In this document: one piece after another, positions 8,076-17,657 of the stretch
Layout of the letters: every line of letters begins with the position of its first letter
How positions within the stretch are numbered: the first letter of the stretch is position 1
Assembly (NCBI GenBank): GCA_029027825.1
Contig: CP093399.1
Span: forward strand, 248,001-312,000
Reading direction: 5' to 3'
DNA: 64,000 nucleotides
DNA from: Rs1 sp029027825
GTDB lineage: Bacteria; Pseudomonadota; Gammaproteobacteria; Pseudomonadales; Balneatricaceae
Notes under the pieces: generated by a model
The model's input: only the letters and a program-made list of their open reading frames with translations
Databases searched by the model: none
Told to the model about the DNA's origin: nothing
Position numbers and translations under genes: made by a program

Positions 8076-9416
8076 TTAAAGGATATAGTGACTTAAATCT
8101 TGATCTTCGCTCACTTGCTCCAAGTGCAGGTTGACGTAGTCAGTGTCACTTAAAATGCGGTCTCCAGACTGGTCGCTGGCTTTAAAAGACAGCTCTTCCA
8201 ATAGGCGTTCCATCATCGTATGCAAGCGTCTGGCGCCGATGTTCTCGGTTTGTTCGTTGACCTGAAATGCCAATTCCGCAATTCTAGCGATGCCTTCATC
8301 GCTGAAGCTAATCGATACACCTTCAGTCTTCATTAGCGCTTGGTACTGTTCAGTCAATGAAGCTTTAGGCTCAACTAAAATGCGTCGGAAGTCATCGGCG
8401 GTTAAGGCATTCAGTTCAACTCTGATTGGCAGGCGGCCCTGCAGCTCTGGGATCAAATCAGAAGGCTTGGCTAAGTGGAAAGCTCCAGATGCAATAAACA
8501 AAATATGGTCGGTTTTAACCATTCCGTATTTAGTGCTCAAGGTGCAGCCTTCGATGAGCGGCAATAGATCTCTCTGCACGCCCTCACGGGAGACATCGCC
8601 GCCGGATCCTGAGTCAGCGCGCTTGCAGACCTTGTCTATCTCATCGAGAAAAACGATGCCATTTTGCTCAACTGCATAGATAGCTTTTTGCTTAATATCG
8701 TCTTCTTTAATTAATTTTGCCGCTTCATCATCGATTAGGGCTTTGTAGGCATCTTTGACGGTTAGTCGCTGAGTAGTTTTCTTTTGACTGCCCATGCTAG
8801 AAAACATATTTTGCAGCTGGCTAGTCATTTCTTCCATACCAGGAGGGGCCATTATTTCAACCGCCGCCGAGGACTGGGCAAGTTCAATTTCGATTTCTTT
8901 GTCGTCTAAATCACCTTCGCGGAGTTTTTTACGAAAAATTTGTCGAGTTGCACTCTGTGTTTCAGGGGCGCTGTCTTTGCTGTCAAAATTACTGTCCCTA
9001 GCTGGGGTTAGCAGAACATCCAGCAAGCGTTCCTCGGCAATATCTTCTGCGCGTAAGCGAACCTTTTTAGTCTCTTGCTCGCGAACCATTTTGATTGCCA
9101 TATCTACCAAATCGCGAATAATTGTTTCTACATCACGGCCAACATAGCCCACTTCAGTAAATTTAGTCGCTTCTATCTTGATAAAAGGCGCGTTAGCCAG
9201 CTTAGCTAAGCGGCGTGCTATCTCGGTTTTCCCAACACCTGTCGGGCCGATCATTAAAATATTTTTAGGGGAGACTTCAGTGCGTAGTTCCTCATTTAAT
9301 TGCATGCGACGCCAGCGGTTGCGCAAGGCGATCGCGACTGCTCTTTTGGCGGAGTCCTGGCCAATAATGTGGCGGTCTAGTTCGTGTACTATTTCGCGGG
9401 GGGTCATGTCAGACAT
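8076..9416 (-). CDS. hslU: ATP-dependent protease ATPase subunit HslU (ClpY)
   Basis: 446-residue AAA+ unfoldase that feeds substrates to the HslV peptidase. It shows the substrate-gate region 'MTPREIVHELDRHIIGQ', Walker A GPTGVGKTEIARRLA near residue 57, pore loop GYVGRD near 91, a variable intermediate domain (about 110-240), Walker B 'IVFLDEIDKV' near 255 and sensor 2 'NIGARRLHTMMERLLEE' near 392. The C-terminus SHYIL is the conserved tail that inserts into HslV pockets. The ATG has AGGAGA upstream and overlaps the end of hslV by eight bases, indicating translational coupling. Confidence 0.98.
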   Translation of the reverse strand: MSDMTPREIVHELDRHIIGQDSAKRAVAIALRNRWRRMQLNEELRTEVSPKNILMIGPTGVGKTEIARRLAKLANAPFIKIEATKFTEVGYVGRDVETIIRDLVDMAIKMVREQETKKVRLRAEDIAEERLLDVLLTPARDSNFDSKDSAPETQSATRQIFRKKLREGDLDDKEIEIELAQSSAAVEIMAPPGMEEMTSQLQNMFSSMGSQKKTTQRLTVKDAYKALIDDEAAKLIKEDDIKQKAIYAVEQNGIVFLDEIDKVCKRADSGSGGDVSREGVQRDLLPLIEGCTLSTKYGMVKTDHILFIASGAFHLAKPSDLIPELQGRLPIRVELNALTADDFRRILVEPKASLTEQYQALMKTEGVSISFSDEGIARIAELAFQVNEQTENIGARRLHTMMERLLEELSFKASDQSGDRILSDTDYVNLHLEQVSEDQDLSHYIL

Positions 9417-9954
9417 TCGGCGTCTCCTGTACTGAAGCTAGTGTTTTGATGACTTGGTTGTGGTTGGTAAAGACGCAAATGTCAGCGGCTATATGCAGGC
9501 TTTTTTCAACAATAGTAGTAGCATCTAATTGTGTATTAGCCACTAAAGCCATGGCGGCAGCATGGGCAAAGTTGCCCCCAGAGCCGATAGCGATCACGCC
9601 GTGTTCAGGTTCGATAACATCGCCAGTACCTGAGAGTAGGTAAGTCTTTTCCTTGTTGGCGACTAGCATGAGTGCCTCTAGGCGGCGCAATACTTTATCA
9701 CTGCGCCACTCTCTAGCTAGGTGGATCACGGCATTGACTATATTACCTTGATGTTTGTCGAGCTGTTGTTCAAATAAGTCACGCAAGGTGATCGCGTCGG
9801 CAGTTGATCCGGCAAAGCCAGTGATAACTTGATATTTAGCTAATAAATTAACTTTTTTAGCGCTGCCTTTCATTACCGTGTTGCCAAGTGATACTTGGCC
9901 GTCGCCGCCAACTGCTTCACAGTCGCCACGACGAACAGAAACTATAGTGGTCAT
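9409..9954 (-). CDS. hslV: ATP-dependent protease peptidase subunit HslV (ClpQ)
   Basis: 181-residue threonine peptidase of the bacterial proteasome-like HslUV complex. The start MTTIVSVRRGD leaves Thr as the N-terminal nucleophile after Met removal. Conserved blocks GGDGQVSLGNTVMKG, 'GFAGSTADAITL', 'LRRLEALMLVA', 'IGSGGNFA' and 'ICVFTNHN' are present. The C-terminus extends a few residues past the usual end (HNQVIKTLASVQETPNV), with the overlap into hslU. Upstream AAGG lies far (about 14 bases) from the ATG. HslVU is normally a heat-shock operon; a weak sigma-32-like sequence is noted upstream. Confidence 0.97.
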   Translation of the reverse strand: MTTIVSVRRGDCEAVGGDGQVSLGNTVMKGSAKKVNLLAKYQVITGFAGSTADAITLRDLFEQQLDKHQGNIVNAVIHLAREWRSDKVLRRLEALMLVANKEKTYLLSGTGDVIEPEHGVIAIGSGGNFAHAAAMALVANTQLDATTIVEKSLHIAADICVFTNHNQVIKTLASVQETPNV

Positions 9955-10049
9955 AGGTGGTGTTTACCTTGAGTATTTTTCGGCCATTGTATTTTGAGCT
10001 GTTGCCCAGTGTTAGTAATAGCCATATTTATGGATGAAAACTAATTAGA

Positions 10050-10078
10050 CTATGGTTGCGAATTTATTAAATTCAACC
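10050..10078 (-). promoter_or_regulatory. Possible sigma-32-like promoter of hslVU
   Basis: On the minus strand GTTGAAT (10077-10071) and CCATAG (10055-10050) lie 15 bases apart, loosely resembling the heat-shock consensus CTTGAAA / CCCATNT. The match is weak. The rest of the 335-base gap 9955-10289 shows no gene or clear terminator to me. Confidence 0.22.
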
Positions 10079-10289
10079 TAAGTGTTCTCTTTGAGCGCAA
10101 AAAACAGTGCTTAATAATGGCTGTATAGCAAAGCAAAAATAATCAAGTTGATTAATTTCGGTGAGTATTGTTTGAGGCTGGTTGTTAGCTATTAATCGTG
10201 GATGCTAAGGACGGCGTCTGCTCCGGATGAAAATATCTGAATAAGCTTCATGTTTTAGCTGTGTCTAAGGTGACTTGTGCAGAGCTCTC

Positions 10290-11078
10290 CTAGCGGATAA
10301 GCACCTGCATTGGATTGATTTTCATCTTGTTTAATTTATTAAGCGCCGCTTTTAAGCGATTGTAGGTGAGGAAGGGGCCGGTTCTTACTCTGTACCAAGT
10401 ACCGTTCGCTGAAGTGATTTTTTGCACTGTCACCTTGGGTAAATTGTTGAGTAATAATCTGACTTTCATGTTTTCAGCATCTTTTTGATTGCGAAAAGAG
10501 CCGGTTTGCAGCAGCGTTTTATTTTTTAGATTAGCCGTTTTAGGGGTGGATTTATAAGCAGCTATAGTCTCTGTTTCCACGGTGTTCTTAGCCAGTATTT
10601 CATAAAACTGATACGGCTCTTTTTGGCTGGCCTCGATCGATTTATCAGTAACAGGCACCGCCGCTACTGATTTTTTTCGCTCGCTTGATTTTGCAGAAAA
10701 GTTGCCAGTCGCTGGCTCTTTGCTGGCTTTCTTTGCCGTTGTATTTCGGTTGGGAAACGGCTTTTTGGCCTCCGGTATTTCAGCTGTTACTTGCTGCTGG
10801 TTAATTTTGCTTTCAATCAGCGCTGAAATTCCGGTTTCACGGATTTCTTTGGGATCTACCTGGCTAAGTTGTAGCAGTAAGTAGCTAATGCCAGCGATGA
10901 CAAGCACGCCGGCAATGATCATTTTCCAAGGCTTGCTAGCCGTTTTCTGATGGGCTTTAGCTGGGGAAGATTTTGCCGCTGCACTCGGAGAGGTTTTTTT
11001 TACCGGCGCAGGTCTACTGCTACTGGCCGGCTGGCCGCCGTTACGCTTCTTAGTGACATAATCTTTCCTAGAGGCCAT
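10290..11078 (-). CDS. SPOR-domain cell-division protein (FtsN-like)
   Basis: 262 residues in the FtsN layout: a basic, Ser/Ala/Pro-rich cytoplasmic N-terminus (1-48), one membrane helix (about 53-70, 'MIIAGVLVIAGISYLLLQL'), a long low-complexity periplasmic linker (75-180) and a C-terminal SPOR domain (about 187-262, 'LLQTGSFRNQKDAENMKVRLLL' to 'NPMQVLIR'). SPOR domains bind denuded septal peptidoglycan. Gene position between argS and hslV is the same as the SPOR/FtsN-like gene of Pseudomonas. The FtsN identity is inferred from architecture and position; other SPOR proteins share the domain. Confidence 0.82.
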   Translation of the reverse strand: MASRKDYVTKKRNGGQPASSSRPAPVKKTSPSAAAKSSPAKAHQKTASKPWKMIIAGVLVIAGISYLLLQLSQVDPKEIRETGISALIESKINQQQVTAEIPEAKKPFPNRNTTAKKASKEPATGNFSAKSSERKKSVAAVPVTDKSIEASQKEPYQFYEILAKNTVETETIAAYKSTPKTANLKNKTLLQTGSFRNQKDAENMKVRLLLNNLPKVTVQKITSANGTWYRVRTGPFLTYNRLKAALNKLNKMKINPMQVLIR

Positions 11079-11085
11079 TTTTTGA

Positions 11086-12846
11086 TTACATCCGCTGTGG
11101 AGCGTCTACCCCGAGTAGGGATAATCCATTGGCTAATACTTGCTTGACGCCAGTGCTTAATATGATACGAGCATTTCTTAACTCGGCATCTTCGATCAGC
11201 ATTTTATTGGAGTTGTAGTAAGTGTGGAATTCACTAGCAAGCTCTTTTAAGTAGTTTGCAACTAGATGCGGCTCGTAATTAGTGGCGGCGTTTTTTATCG
11301 TTTCAGGATACCGGGCCAATTGATTGAGCAGTGACTTTTCGGTGTCATCCGTTGAATTGCCGAGCACTCGCATTCCAGTGGCTAGGTCTAATTGCCACTC
11401 GCTGTCGTTGAGCTTGCCCAACACGCTGCAAATTCGAGCATGGGCATACTGAATGTAATAGACGGGGTTATCTTTGGATTGTGATTTAGCGAGTTCTAAA
11501 TCGAAGTCCATATGGTTGTCAGCTTTGCGGGTCACATAAAAGAACCGGCAGGCGTCTTTGCCTACTTCGCCCCGCAATTCACGCAAAGTGACAAAGGATC
11601 CCGAGCGAGTCGACATTTGTACGCGTTGACTGCCGCGATACAAGATAGCAAACTGGACTAGTTTGACGATCAATCGCTGCGGATCGTAACCCAGAGCTTG
11701 GATTGCCGCTTTCACCCGGGTGATATAGCCGTGGTGATCGGCGCCCCAAATATTAACCACTTTGTCAAAACCGCGATCAAATTTATTCATATGATAGGCA
11801 ATATCAGAGGCAAAATAAGTTGTCGCGCCGTTGGCTCGTTTTACAACACGGTCTTTGTCATCGCCAAAATCGGTGGATTTAAACCAAATATTGCCTTCTT
11901 TTTCGTACAGATTACCATTTTCTTGCAGGCGATTAAGCGCCTTGTCGACATCGCCAGTGCTGGTTAAAGAGCGCTCTGAAAACCATTCTTGGTAGTCGAT
12001 GCCAAAGCCGGATAAATCATCGCGAATATCATCGCGAATTGCAGTTAGACCGACTTGAAATAATTCTTGGAATGCAGTTTCTCCCAGCAGTTGACGGCAG
12101 CGGGCAATCACGGCATCTATGTATCTTTCTTTATCGCCACCTTGTGGTTCGTCCAGCGGTAGCTCGGCAAAAACTTGCTCGCTGCTAAAATTGAATTTAT
12201 CCGAGTACTGTGCTTTTACCTGCTCGGCGATGTCGTAAACATACTGACCTTTATAGGCATTCGCCGGGAAAACGAAGCTGGCGCCGCACTGCTCTAAATA
12301 GCGTAACCAGACACTGACTGCGAGTATATCCATTTGTCGGCCGGCATCGTTGACATAGTATTCACGTGATACCTGGGCGCCGTTAGCGGCTAAAATATCG
12401 GCAACAGTTGCCCCGTAAGCGGCTCCTCTGCCGTGACCAACATGTAGTGGACCAGTAGGATTAGCTGAGACGAACTCTACTTGGATTTTTTCAGCGCTAA
12501 GCTCGGTGGAGCATCCAAACTCAGAAGTTTGTTCAAATATATCCTCCAGTACTTTAGTTGCTGAGGCACTAGTGATGAAAAAATTAATAAAACCAGGGCC
12601 GGCAATTTCTGTCTTACTTAAAATATCGGAAGCGGGCAGTGCCTGAGTAATTAATGTTGCAATCTCACGTGGGTTGCGTCGCGCAGGTTTAGCCAGTGTC
12701 ATAGCAATATTCGAAGCTAAATCACCATGACTTTTGTCGCGGGTGTTTTCAACCATTATGCTGGGGCTAATACCTTTGGGAAGCGAGCCGTTCTGGACTA
12801 AAGTATCAAGCGCCGCTTGAATAAGTCCCGTGATGTGTTGTTTCAT
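11086..12846 (-). CDS. argS: Arginyl-tRNA synthetase
   Basis: Class I aminoacyl-tRNA synthetase, 586 residues from the ATG at 12846 (a TTG two codons earlier is less likely). The N-terminal Add-1 domain is followed by the HIGH-type signature 'ANPTGPLHVGHGRGA' near residue 123 and 'REYYVNDAGRQMD'. The KMSKS position is a degenerate 'VQMSTRSGSFVTL' as usual in ArgRS. The C-terminal DALR anticodon-binding domain contains 'YYIQYAHARICSVL'. The SPOR gene starts seven bases after the stop, so the two are probably co-transcribed. Confidence 0.97.
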   Translation of the reverse strand: MKQHITGLIQAALDTLVQNGSLPKGISPSIMVENTRDKSHGDLASNIAMTLAKPARRNPREIATLITQALPASDILSKTEIAGPGFINFFITSASATKVLEDIFEQTSEFGCSTELSAEKIQVEFVSANPTGPLHVGHGRGAAYGATVADILAANGAQVSREYYVNDAGRQMDILAVSVWLRYLEQCGASFVFPANAYKGQYVYDIAEQVKAQYSDKFNFSSEQVFAELPLDEPQGGDKERYIDAVIARCRQLLGETAFQELFQVGLTAIRDDIRDDLSGFGIDYQEWFSERSLTSTGDVDKALNRLQENGNLYEKEGNIWFKSTDFGDDKDRVVKRANGATTYFASDIAYHMNKFDRGFDKVVNIWGADHHGYITRVKAAIQALGYDPQRLIVKLVQFAILYRGSQRVQMSTRSGSFVTLRELRGEVGKDACRFFYVTRKADNHMDFDLELAKSQSKDNPVYYIQYAHARICSVLGKLNDSEWQLDLATGMRVLGNSTDDTEKSLLNQLARYPETIKNAATNYEPHLVANYLKELASEFHTYYNSNKMLIEDAELRNARIILSTGVKQVLANGLSLLGVDAPQRM

Positions 12847-13096
12847 TGACAATAATTACCAGAAAGAGAATAAAAGTGCCTTTAAGCACAGAATTAAGCA
12901 CAGTATTATCTCTTGTTGTCAGTAGAATTTAAAGCTTTTCTTAAATCAATCCTTGATTGTGTAAAAAAGTCCGAACTTTAGATTCTAGCAGAGTAGTATC
13001 GGTGGGTAATTGCTGATAGCGGCAGCGTGCTGTAAAAATTATTTTAGTGAGGTTTGGGCTGAGTAATATTTTCGGTAGTGGATGATGGCTGGCTTA

Positions 13097-13105
13097 GGGG
13101 GGGGG
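13097..13105. repeat. Run of nine G in the priA-argS spacer
   Basis: A homopolymer G9 lies 49 bases downstream of the priA stop and about 250 bases upstream of the argS start, within a 307-base gap (12847-13153) where I see no other gene or structured element. Such tracts are prone to length change, but there is no promoter evidence here. Confidence 0.6.
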
Positions 13106-13153
13106 TTAGCAAGTAGCCCACACCTCGATGTGCAGAGCCTCTGAAAAACTTCC

Positions 13154-15334
13154 TTAGAACATGTCATATGGGTCGACATCTATAGACCATCTCACTTTGT
13201 TGGCCAGTGGATGGTGCTCCAACTGTAGGCAAAATTGACTCAAAAAATGCTGCAGTAATGGACGTTTAGCACTTTGTAGAACTAAGTGAGAGCGGAATAC
13301 GCCCGCTTTCTTTTCCATCGGTGCCGGGTAGGGGCCCGAGCTGCTGACATGGTTGATGTTTAATGTTTGTTGCGCGAGCTGTAAGAAGGCCTCGGCCCTG
13401 CCAGGGTTGCCAGCTTCTGCGCGAATAATTGCAATGTGCTGGTAGGGAGGGAGTACGCTTGATGCTCGGATTTTTAGCTCGTTCTGAGCAAAGTCACGGT
13501 AGCCGTTGTTAACTAAGCTTTGCAGTAGCGGATGTTCTGGGTGATGGGTTTGAATAATCACTTTACCGATGATTTTTTCGCGTCCAGCGCGTCCTGCGAC
13601 TTGGGTAATTAGTTGAGCAGTGCGCTCCATACCTCTAAAATCAGTGCTGAATAGTCCGCTGTCGGCTTCCAGGATGGCCACCAGTGATACCTTGGCAAAG
13701 TGATGACCTTTGGCCAGCATTTGCGTGCCCAATAAAATCCCTGGGTGACCAGCATTAATCTTTTCTATAATCTCTTGCATTGCGTTCTTGCGGCTGGTGC
13801 TGTCGCGATCGATACGCCAGATTGGATAATCTGGAAACAGCTGAGCTAAAGTTTGTTCGGCTCTTTCAGTGCCTGTTCCCTGAGCGTTTAATTCACTGCT
13901 GCTGCATTCAGGGCACTGTCTTGGGATCGACTTTTGGCTGCCGCAGTGATGGCAGTGTAAATGGGGCGGTTTTTGATGTAAGGTCAAACGTGCGTCACAG
14001 CGGCGACAGGGTGCTATCCAGCCACAGTTGTGACAGCTTAAGCTGGGGGCAAACCCTCTTCTGTTTAAGAAAATCAATACTTGAGTTTGTCGAGATAAAT
14101 GCTGTTCAATTTCAACCAGTAAAGGCTCAGATATCCCCGCTTGTAGATCGTTACCTTTTATATCTAGTAGTTCGACGACTGGGGGCACGGCGTCGCCGGC
14201 GCGACGATCGATGGTTAAGTACTGATAGCGTTTGATCGCGACATTGTGCAGCGATTCCAGTGAGGGGGTCGCGCTGCCTAGAATGACCGGAGTATTCTCG
14301 CCATGTGCTCGAACAATCGCTAAGTCGCGTGCGCTGTACCGGTATCCCTCCTGCTGTTTGAAGGATTGGTCGTGTTCTTCATCGATGATAATAACGCCGG
14401 GATGTGCGAGCGGGGTGAAAATTGCCGATCTAGTGCCAATTACTATATGCGCATCCCCGTCTCTCGCTTGTAGCCAAGCCTGAAAGCGTTGCCGATCGCT
14501 CATATTTGAGTGGATATAGACTACATTGACATTAAAGCGCGCTTTGAAGCGTGATACGGTCTGCGGTGTTAGGCCTATTTCAGGTACAAGTACTAAAGCT
14601 TGCTTGCCGGCTTTTAAAACCTTTTCTATCACTTGTAAATAAACTTCAGTTTTACCTGAGCCGGTGATTCCATCTAGCAAAAAAGCCTTAAAACCTTGGT
14701 GTTGGTTAATGGCTTGCACGGCGGTTTTCTGTTCGGGGTTTAAGGTTTTAGCCGGCTCGCGTAGCGGCTCGCTAGTGTCTTTTTTTAGGTGTGGCCTAGG
14801 TCTTTTTTCTAACAGCCCTTTTTCCAGTAGAATTTTAACCGACGCGCTAGAGCCTAGTTCTGCTTTTAAGGCGTCAATGCTGATGCCCGATTGGTGCTGC
14901 TTGACCATATTGTAAGTAGCGAGTTGTTTCTTTGCTCTAGTGCTCAGGCTTTGGTTAGTGTCTTCTAATGCGTGTAGTAGGTATTCATGTACTCGTTCGC
15001 AGGGCTCGCCTTTGCGTAAATGGATGGGTAGCGATTGTAGTAGTGCGTCTCCAATCGGGTGTTGATAGTACTGGGCAGCCCAGAGGGCTAGGTCAAAAAT
15101 AAATTTTGGTTGAGGGGGGTGCTGATCAATAATGTTGATGATCGCTTTTAGCTTATGGGCTGGAATGTCGGTGTGCTGGACGATGTCGACTAAAATAGCC
15201 ACTAATTTTCGGTTTCCAAAGGGGACGGTTAGTCTAGTCCCTATGATAAAATCAGATTCTTGTTGGCCAGCAGCAGGTAAGTAGTCAAAAAGCCTGCGCA
15301 ACGGAGAGGGGATCGCTACTCTTAAAAAAATCAT
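13154..15334 (-). CDS. priA: Primosomal replication protein PriA helicase
   Basis: 726-residue superfamily 2 helicase that restarts stalled replication forks. The N-terminal 3'-end-binding domain (1-105) begins IFLRVAIPSPLRRLFDY. The helicase core has Walker A 'LDGITGSGKTEVYLQ' near residue 222, the DEEH box 'IIIDEEHDQSFKQQEGYRYSARDLA' and motif VI 'QVAGRAGR'. Between them is the zinc insertion, with Cys pairs in 'SCHNCGWIAPCRRCD' and 'LHCHHCGSQKSIPRQCPEC'. Length agrees with the family (about 730). It diverges from rpmE, as in Pseudomonas. No clear Shine-Dalgarno is seen. Confidence 0.97.
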   Translation of the reverse strand: MIFLRVAIPSPLRRLFDYLPAAGQQESDFIIGTRLTVPFGNRKLVAILVDIVQHTDIPAHKLKAIINIIDQHPPQPKFIFDLALWAAQYYQHPIGDALLQSLPIHLRKGEPCERVHEYLLHALEDTNQSLSTRAKKQLATYNMVKQHQSGISIDALKAELGSSASVKILLEKGLLEKRPRPHLKKDTSEPLREPAKTLNPEQKTAVQAINQHQGFKAFLLDGITGSGKTEVYLQVIEKVLKAGKQALVLVPEIGLTPQTVSRFKARFNVNVVYIHSNMSDRQRFQAWLQARDGDAHIVIGTRSAIFTPLAHPGVIIIDEEHDQSFKQQEGYRYSARDLAIVRAHGENTPVILGSATPSLESLHNVAIKRYQYLTIDRRAGDAVPPVVELLDIKGNDLQAGISEPLLVEIEQHLSRQTQVLIFLNRRGFAPSLSCHNCGWIAPCRRCDARLTLHQKPPHLHCHHCGSQKSIPRQCPECSSSELNAQGTGTERAEQTLAQLFPDYPIWRIDRDSTSRKNAMQEIIEKINAGHPGILLGTQMLAKGHHFAKVSLVAILEADSGLFSTDFRGMERTAQLITQVAGRAGREKIIGKVIIQTHHPEHPLLQSLVNNGYRDFAQNELKIRASSVLPPYQHIAIIRAEAGNPGRAEAFLQLAQQTLNINHVSSSGPYPAPMEKKAGVFRSHLVLQSAKRPLLQHFLSQFCLQLEHHPLANKVRWSIDVDPYDMF

Positions 15335-15600
15335 TGGTAACCAAAATTAATTGTTGTAAGTAAGTGTTGAGTGCTGGCAGCTGCTCAAAGATCAGTTTAT
15401 GTGTTTTTTGCTAAGCAATATAGAGTCAGGCTTGATTAGAATGAATAAAGTTAAAATTAATTGCTCTAATCAATTGAAAACCGATCGGGAATAGGTTTTT
15501 GATAGAGCGTAGTTTTATTTATGAGTCGCTGTATTAAGTCTCTATCCTTGTAATGAAGGGCTAGGTCGTCGTTGATGATTAGCTAAGTTTGCCAATCTAG

Positions 15601-15629
15601 TTGCTTAGTAATTGTTTGCTCTGTATAAT
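15601..15629 (+). promoter_or_regulatory. Sigma-70 promoter for rpmE
   Basis: TTGCTT and a perfect TATAAT are separated by 17 bases, followed by a GC-rich discriminator (GCGCGCC). Predicted start is near 15636, giving a leader of about 97 bases with a small CTCGG/CCGAG hairpin, where L31 feedback could act. The remainder of the gap 15335-15732 shows no gene. Confidence 0.65.
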
Positions 15630-15732
15630 GCGCGCCTGTCTCGGTCCGAGGCTGATTTGTTACTAATGTTAATTTCTGTGCGGTGCTTGGCAGTAGATCA
15701 AGCGGCGGCACAAAACCTAAAAGGTTTTTCCC

Positions 15733-15948
15733 ATGAAAAATGATATCCATCCTAAGTATGAAGCGATTGAAGTAAACTGTTCTTGTGGCAACAAGATGGA
15801 AACTCGCTCTACATTGTGCAAAGATTTACACGTTGATGTATGCAGTCAGTGTCATCCTTTCTATACTGGTAAGCAGAAAGATGCTACTTCTGGTGGTCGT
15901 ATTGATCGCTTTAACAAGCGTTTTGCTTCAATGCCTGCTCGTAAATAA
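15733..15948 (+). CDS. rpmE: 50S ribosomal protein L31 (zinc-binding C+ type)
   Basis: 71 residues, MKNDIHPKYEAIEVNCSCGNK onward, with the four zinc cysteines of the C+ paralogue (C-S-C near 16-18 and C-SQ-C near 37-40) and the conserved HPFYTGKQK. It is part of the 50S central protuberance bridge. Zinc-type L31 can be replaced by a zinc-free paralogue (YkgM type) under zinc limitation; no such paralogue is in this window. A good promoter lies upstream and an intrinsic terminator downstream, so it is a monocistronic unit. Confidence 0.97.
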   Translation: MKNDIHPKYEAIEVNCSCGNKMETRSTLCKDLHVDVCSQCHPFYTGKQKDATSGGRIDRFNKRFASMPARK

Positions 15949-15972
15949 TTATTTTCAGGCCCTGAAGTTTAG

Positions 15973-16009
15973 AAAAAGCGCTAACCAATTTGGTTGAGCG
16001 CTTTTTTTT
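15973..16009 (+). terminator. Intrinsic terminator of rpmE
   Basis: AGCGCTAACCA pairs with TGGTTGAGCGCT (one bulged G), followed by eight T, 25 bases after the rpmE stop. A-rich start makes it weakly bidirectional. Confidence 0.88.
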
Positions 16010-16087
16010 GCATTAATTTTGTATTCGCTTTTACCGTTAGCTAGAATTGTTGTCTTTGTTTTGCTTTATCTTTCTTATCTTTCTTTT

Positions 16088-16110
16088 CTTATCTTATCTT
16101 ATCTTATCTT
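16088..16110. repeat. Pentanucleotide microsatellite CTTAT
   Basis: Four full CTTAT units plus CTT form a tandem tract, embedded in a longer pyrimidine-rich stretch (about 16060-16116) with imperfect CTTT/CTTAT units. It lies about 260 bases upstream of the malic enzyme gene; unit length is not a multiple of three but no ORF crosses it. Confidence 0.8.
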
Positions 16111-16372
16111 GCCTTGGCTATTCGCGTTATGCTGAAGTCATTCCTCGTTATCGTTATTGCTGTCTCGTCCATTAGTTAGCTTTTTTAAAGCCTGGCGTTT
16201 ATTTTTCGAGATTAATTTATCATGGCGGGTTGTTTGAGCTATTATGAATCTGAATAGCTTAGTAATAAAATATTATTGATTTTTATAAAAAACTATCTAG
16301 TTATATGGTTGTGACGCCTATAGCTTTTCTATAGAATCGATAATTCGTGTTAATTAAAATGGAACAACACCT

Positions 16373-17641
16373 ATGTCTGAGTCTGAAGATCTGAATAAAG
16401 CTGCCCTCGGATATCATGAGTTTCCTCGTCCTGGTAAAGTGAGTATTGAACTGACAAAGCCTGCTGAAACGGCACGAGATCTATCCTTGGCATATAGCCC
16501 AGGTGTTGCTGAGCCTTGTCGTGAAATTGCTAAAGATCCTGAAAATGCTTATCGTTATACCGGTAAAGGTAATTTAGTGGCGGTTATCACTGATGGTACT
16601 GCTGTTTTAGGGCTTGGGAATTTGGGGCCGCTTGCCTCTAAACCTGTTATGGAAGGGAAGTCGCTACTCTTTAAGCGCTTTGCAGGTATCAATTCTATCG
16701 ATTTGGAAGTGGATTCTGAAAGCCCGCAAGCTTTTATCGATACTGTTGCTCGAATAGCTGATACTTTTGGCGGCATTAATTTAGAAGATATAAAAGCGCC
16801 AGAATGTTTTGAAATCGAACGCGCGTTGATCGAGCGTTGCAGCATTCCAGTTTTTCATGATGATCAGCATGGCACGGCGATTGTGACGGCTGCGGGAATG
16901 ATTAATGCTTTAGAAATCGCAGGAAAGAATCTTGAGACAGCGACCATTGTCACCTTAGGTGCTGGTGCAGCGGCTGTGGCTTGTATGAAACTGTTGATAA
17001 ATATGGGTGCTAAGGTCGGTAATATTTACATGATCGATCGCAAAGGGGTTATTCATTCAGGTCGTGAAGATTTAACCACTGAAAAGGCTATTTTTGCAAC
17101 GAAAACAGACAAGCGAACTTTAGATGATGCGATAGTCGGCGCTGATGTGTTTGTTGGTCTATCTGGTCCTAACCTGTTGTCGGCTGCGCAGTTGGCAAAA
17201 ATGGCGCCTACACCGGTTATATTTGCCTGTGCCAACCCTGATCCAGAAATAAAGCCTGAGCTTGCTCATGCAACACGTGACGATGTGATTATGGCTACGG
17301 GCCGATCTGATCATCCTAATCAGGTGAATAATGTACTTGGTTTTCCGTTTATCTTCCGTGGTGCTTTAGACGTTCGTGCCTCAGTAATAAATGAAGAGAT
17401 GAAAGCTGCTGCTGTAAAAGCGCTTGCTGAATTAGCAAAAGAAGACGTGCCAGCGGATGTTTTAAAGGCCTATGATTTAGATGAGTTGTCATTTGGTCCG
17501 CAGTATATTATTCCCAAGCCGACTGATAGTCGCTTGTTGGGAAGGTTGTCAATGGCGGTTGCACAAGCGGCTATTGATTCAGGTGTGGCGCGCTTGCCAA
17601 TGCCTGCTAATTATCCGTTAAATTCGGTAGCTGATTGCTAA
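16373..17641 (+). CDS. maeB: NADP-type malic enzyme, short single-domain form
   Basis: 422-residue oxidative malate decarboxylase making pyruvate, CO2 and reduced nicotinamide. The N-terminal malic domain has 'DLSLAYSPGVAEPCREI' and catalytic 'DGTAVLGLGNLGPLASKPVMEGK'; metal ligands lie in 'NLEDIKAPECFEIE' and 'FHDDQHGTAIV'. The NAD(P) domain has 'VTLGAGAAAVACMKLL'. It lacks the C-terminal phosphotransacetylase-like domain of E. coli MaeB (about 759 residues) and matches the short form of Pseudomonas. Cofactor choice cannot be settled by eye. The Shine-Dalgarno is weak (GGAAC). A T-run terminator follows. Confidence 0.93.
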   Translation: MSESEDLNKAALGYHEFPRPGKVSIELTKPAETARDLSLAYSPGVAEPCREIAKDPENAYRYTGKGNLVAVITDGTAVLGLGNLGPLASKPVMEGKSLLFKRFAGINSIDLEVDSESPQAFIDTVARIADTFGGINLEDIKAPECFEIERALIERCSIPVFHDDQHGTAIVTAAGMINALEIAGKNLETATIVTLGAGAAAVACMKLLINMGAKVGNIYMIDRKGVIHSGREDLTTEKAIFATKTDKRTLDDAIVGADVFVGLSGPNLLSAAQLAKMAPTPVIFACANPDPEIKPELAHATRDDVIMATGRSDHPNQVNNVLGFPFIFRGALDVRASVINEEMKAAAVKALAELAKEDVPADVLKAYDLDELSFGPQYIIPKPTDSRLLGRLSMAVAQAAIDSGVARLPMPANYPLNSVADC

Positions 17642-17657
17642 AGTCTTAGTAGATGTT

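Noticed and set aside
13097..13105. Phase-variable G tract controlling argS or priA
   Set aside because: It is outside both coding regions and no promoter straddles it; only its presence is recorded.
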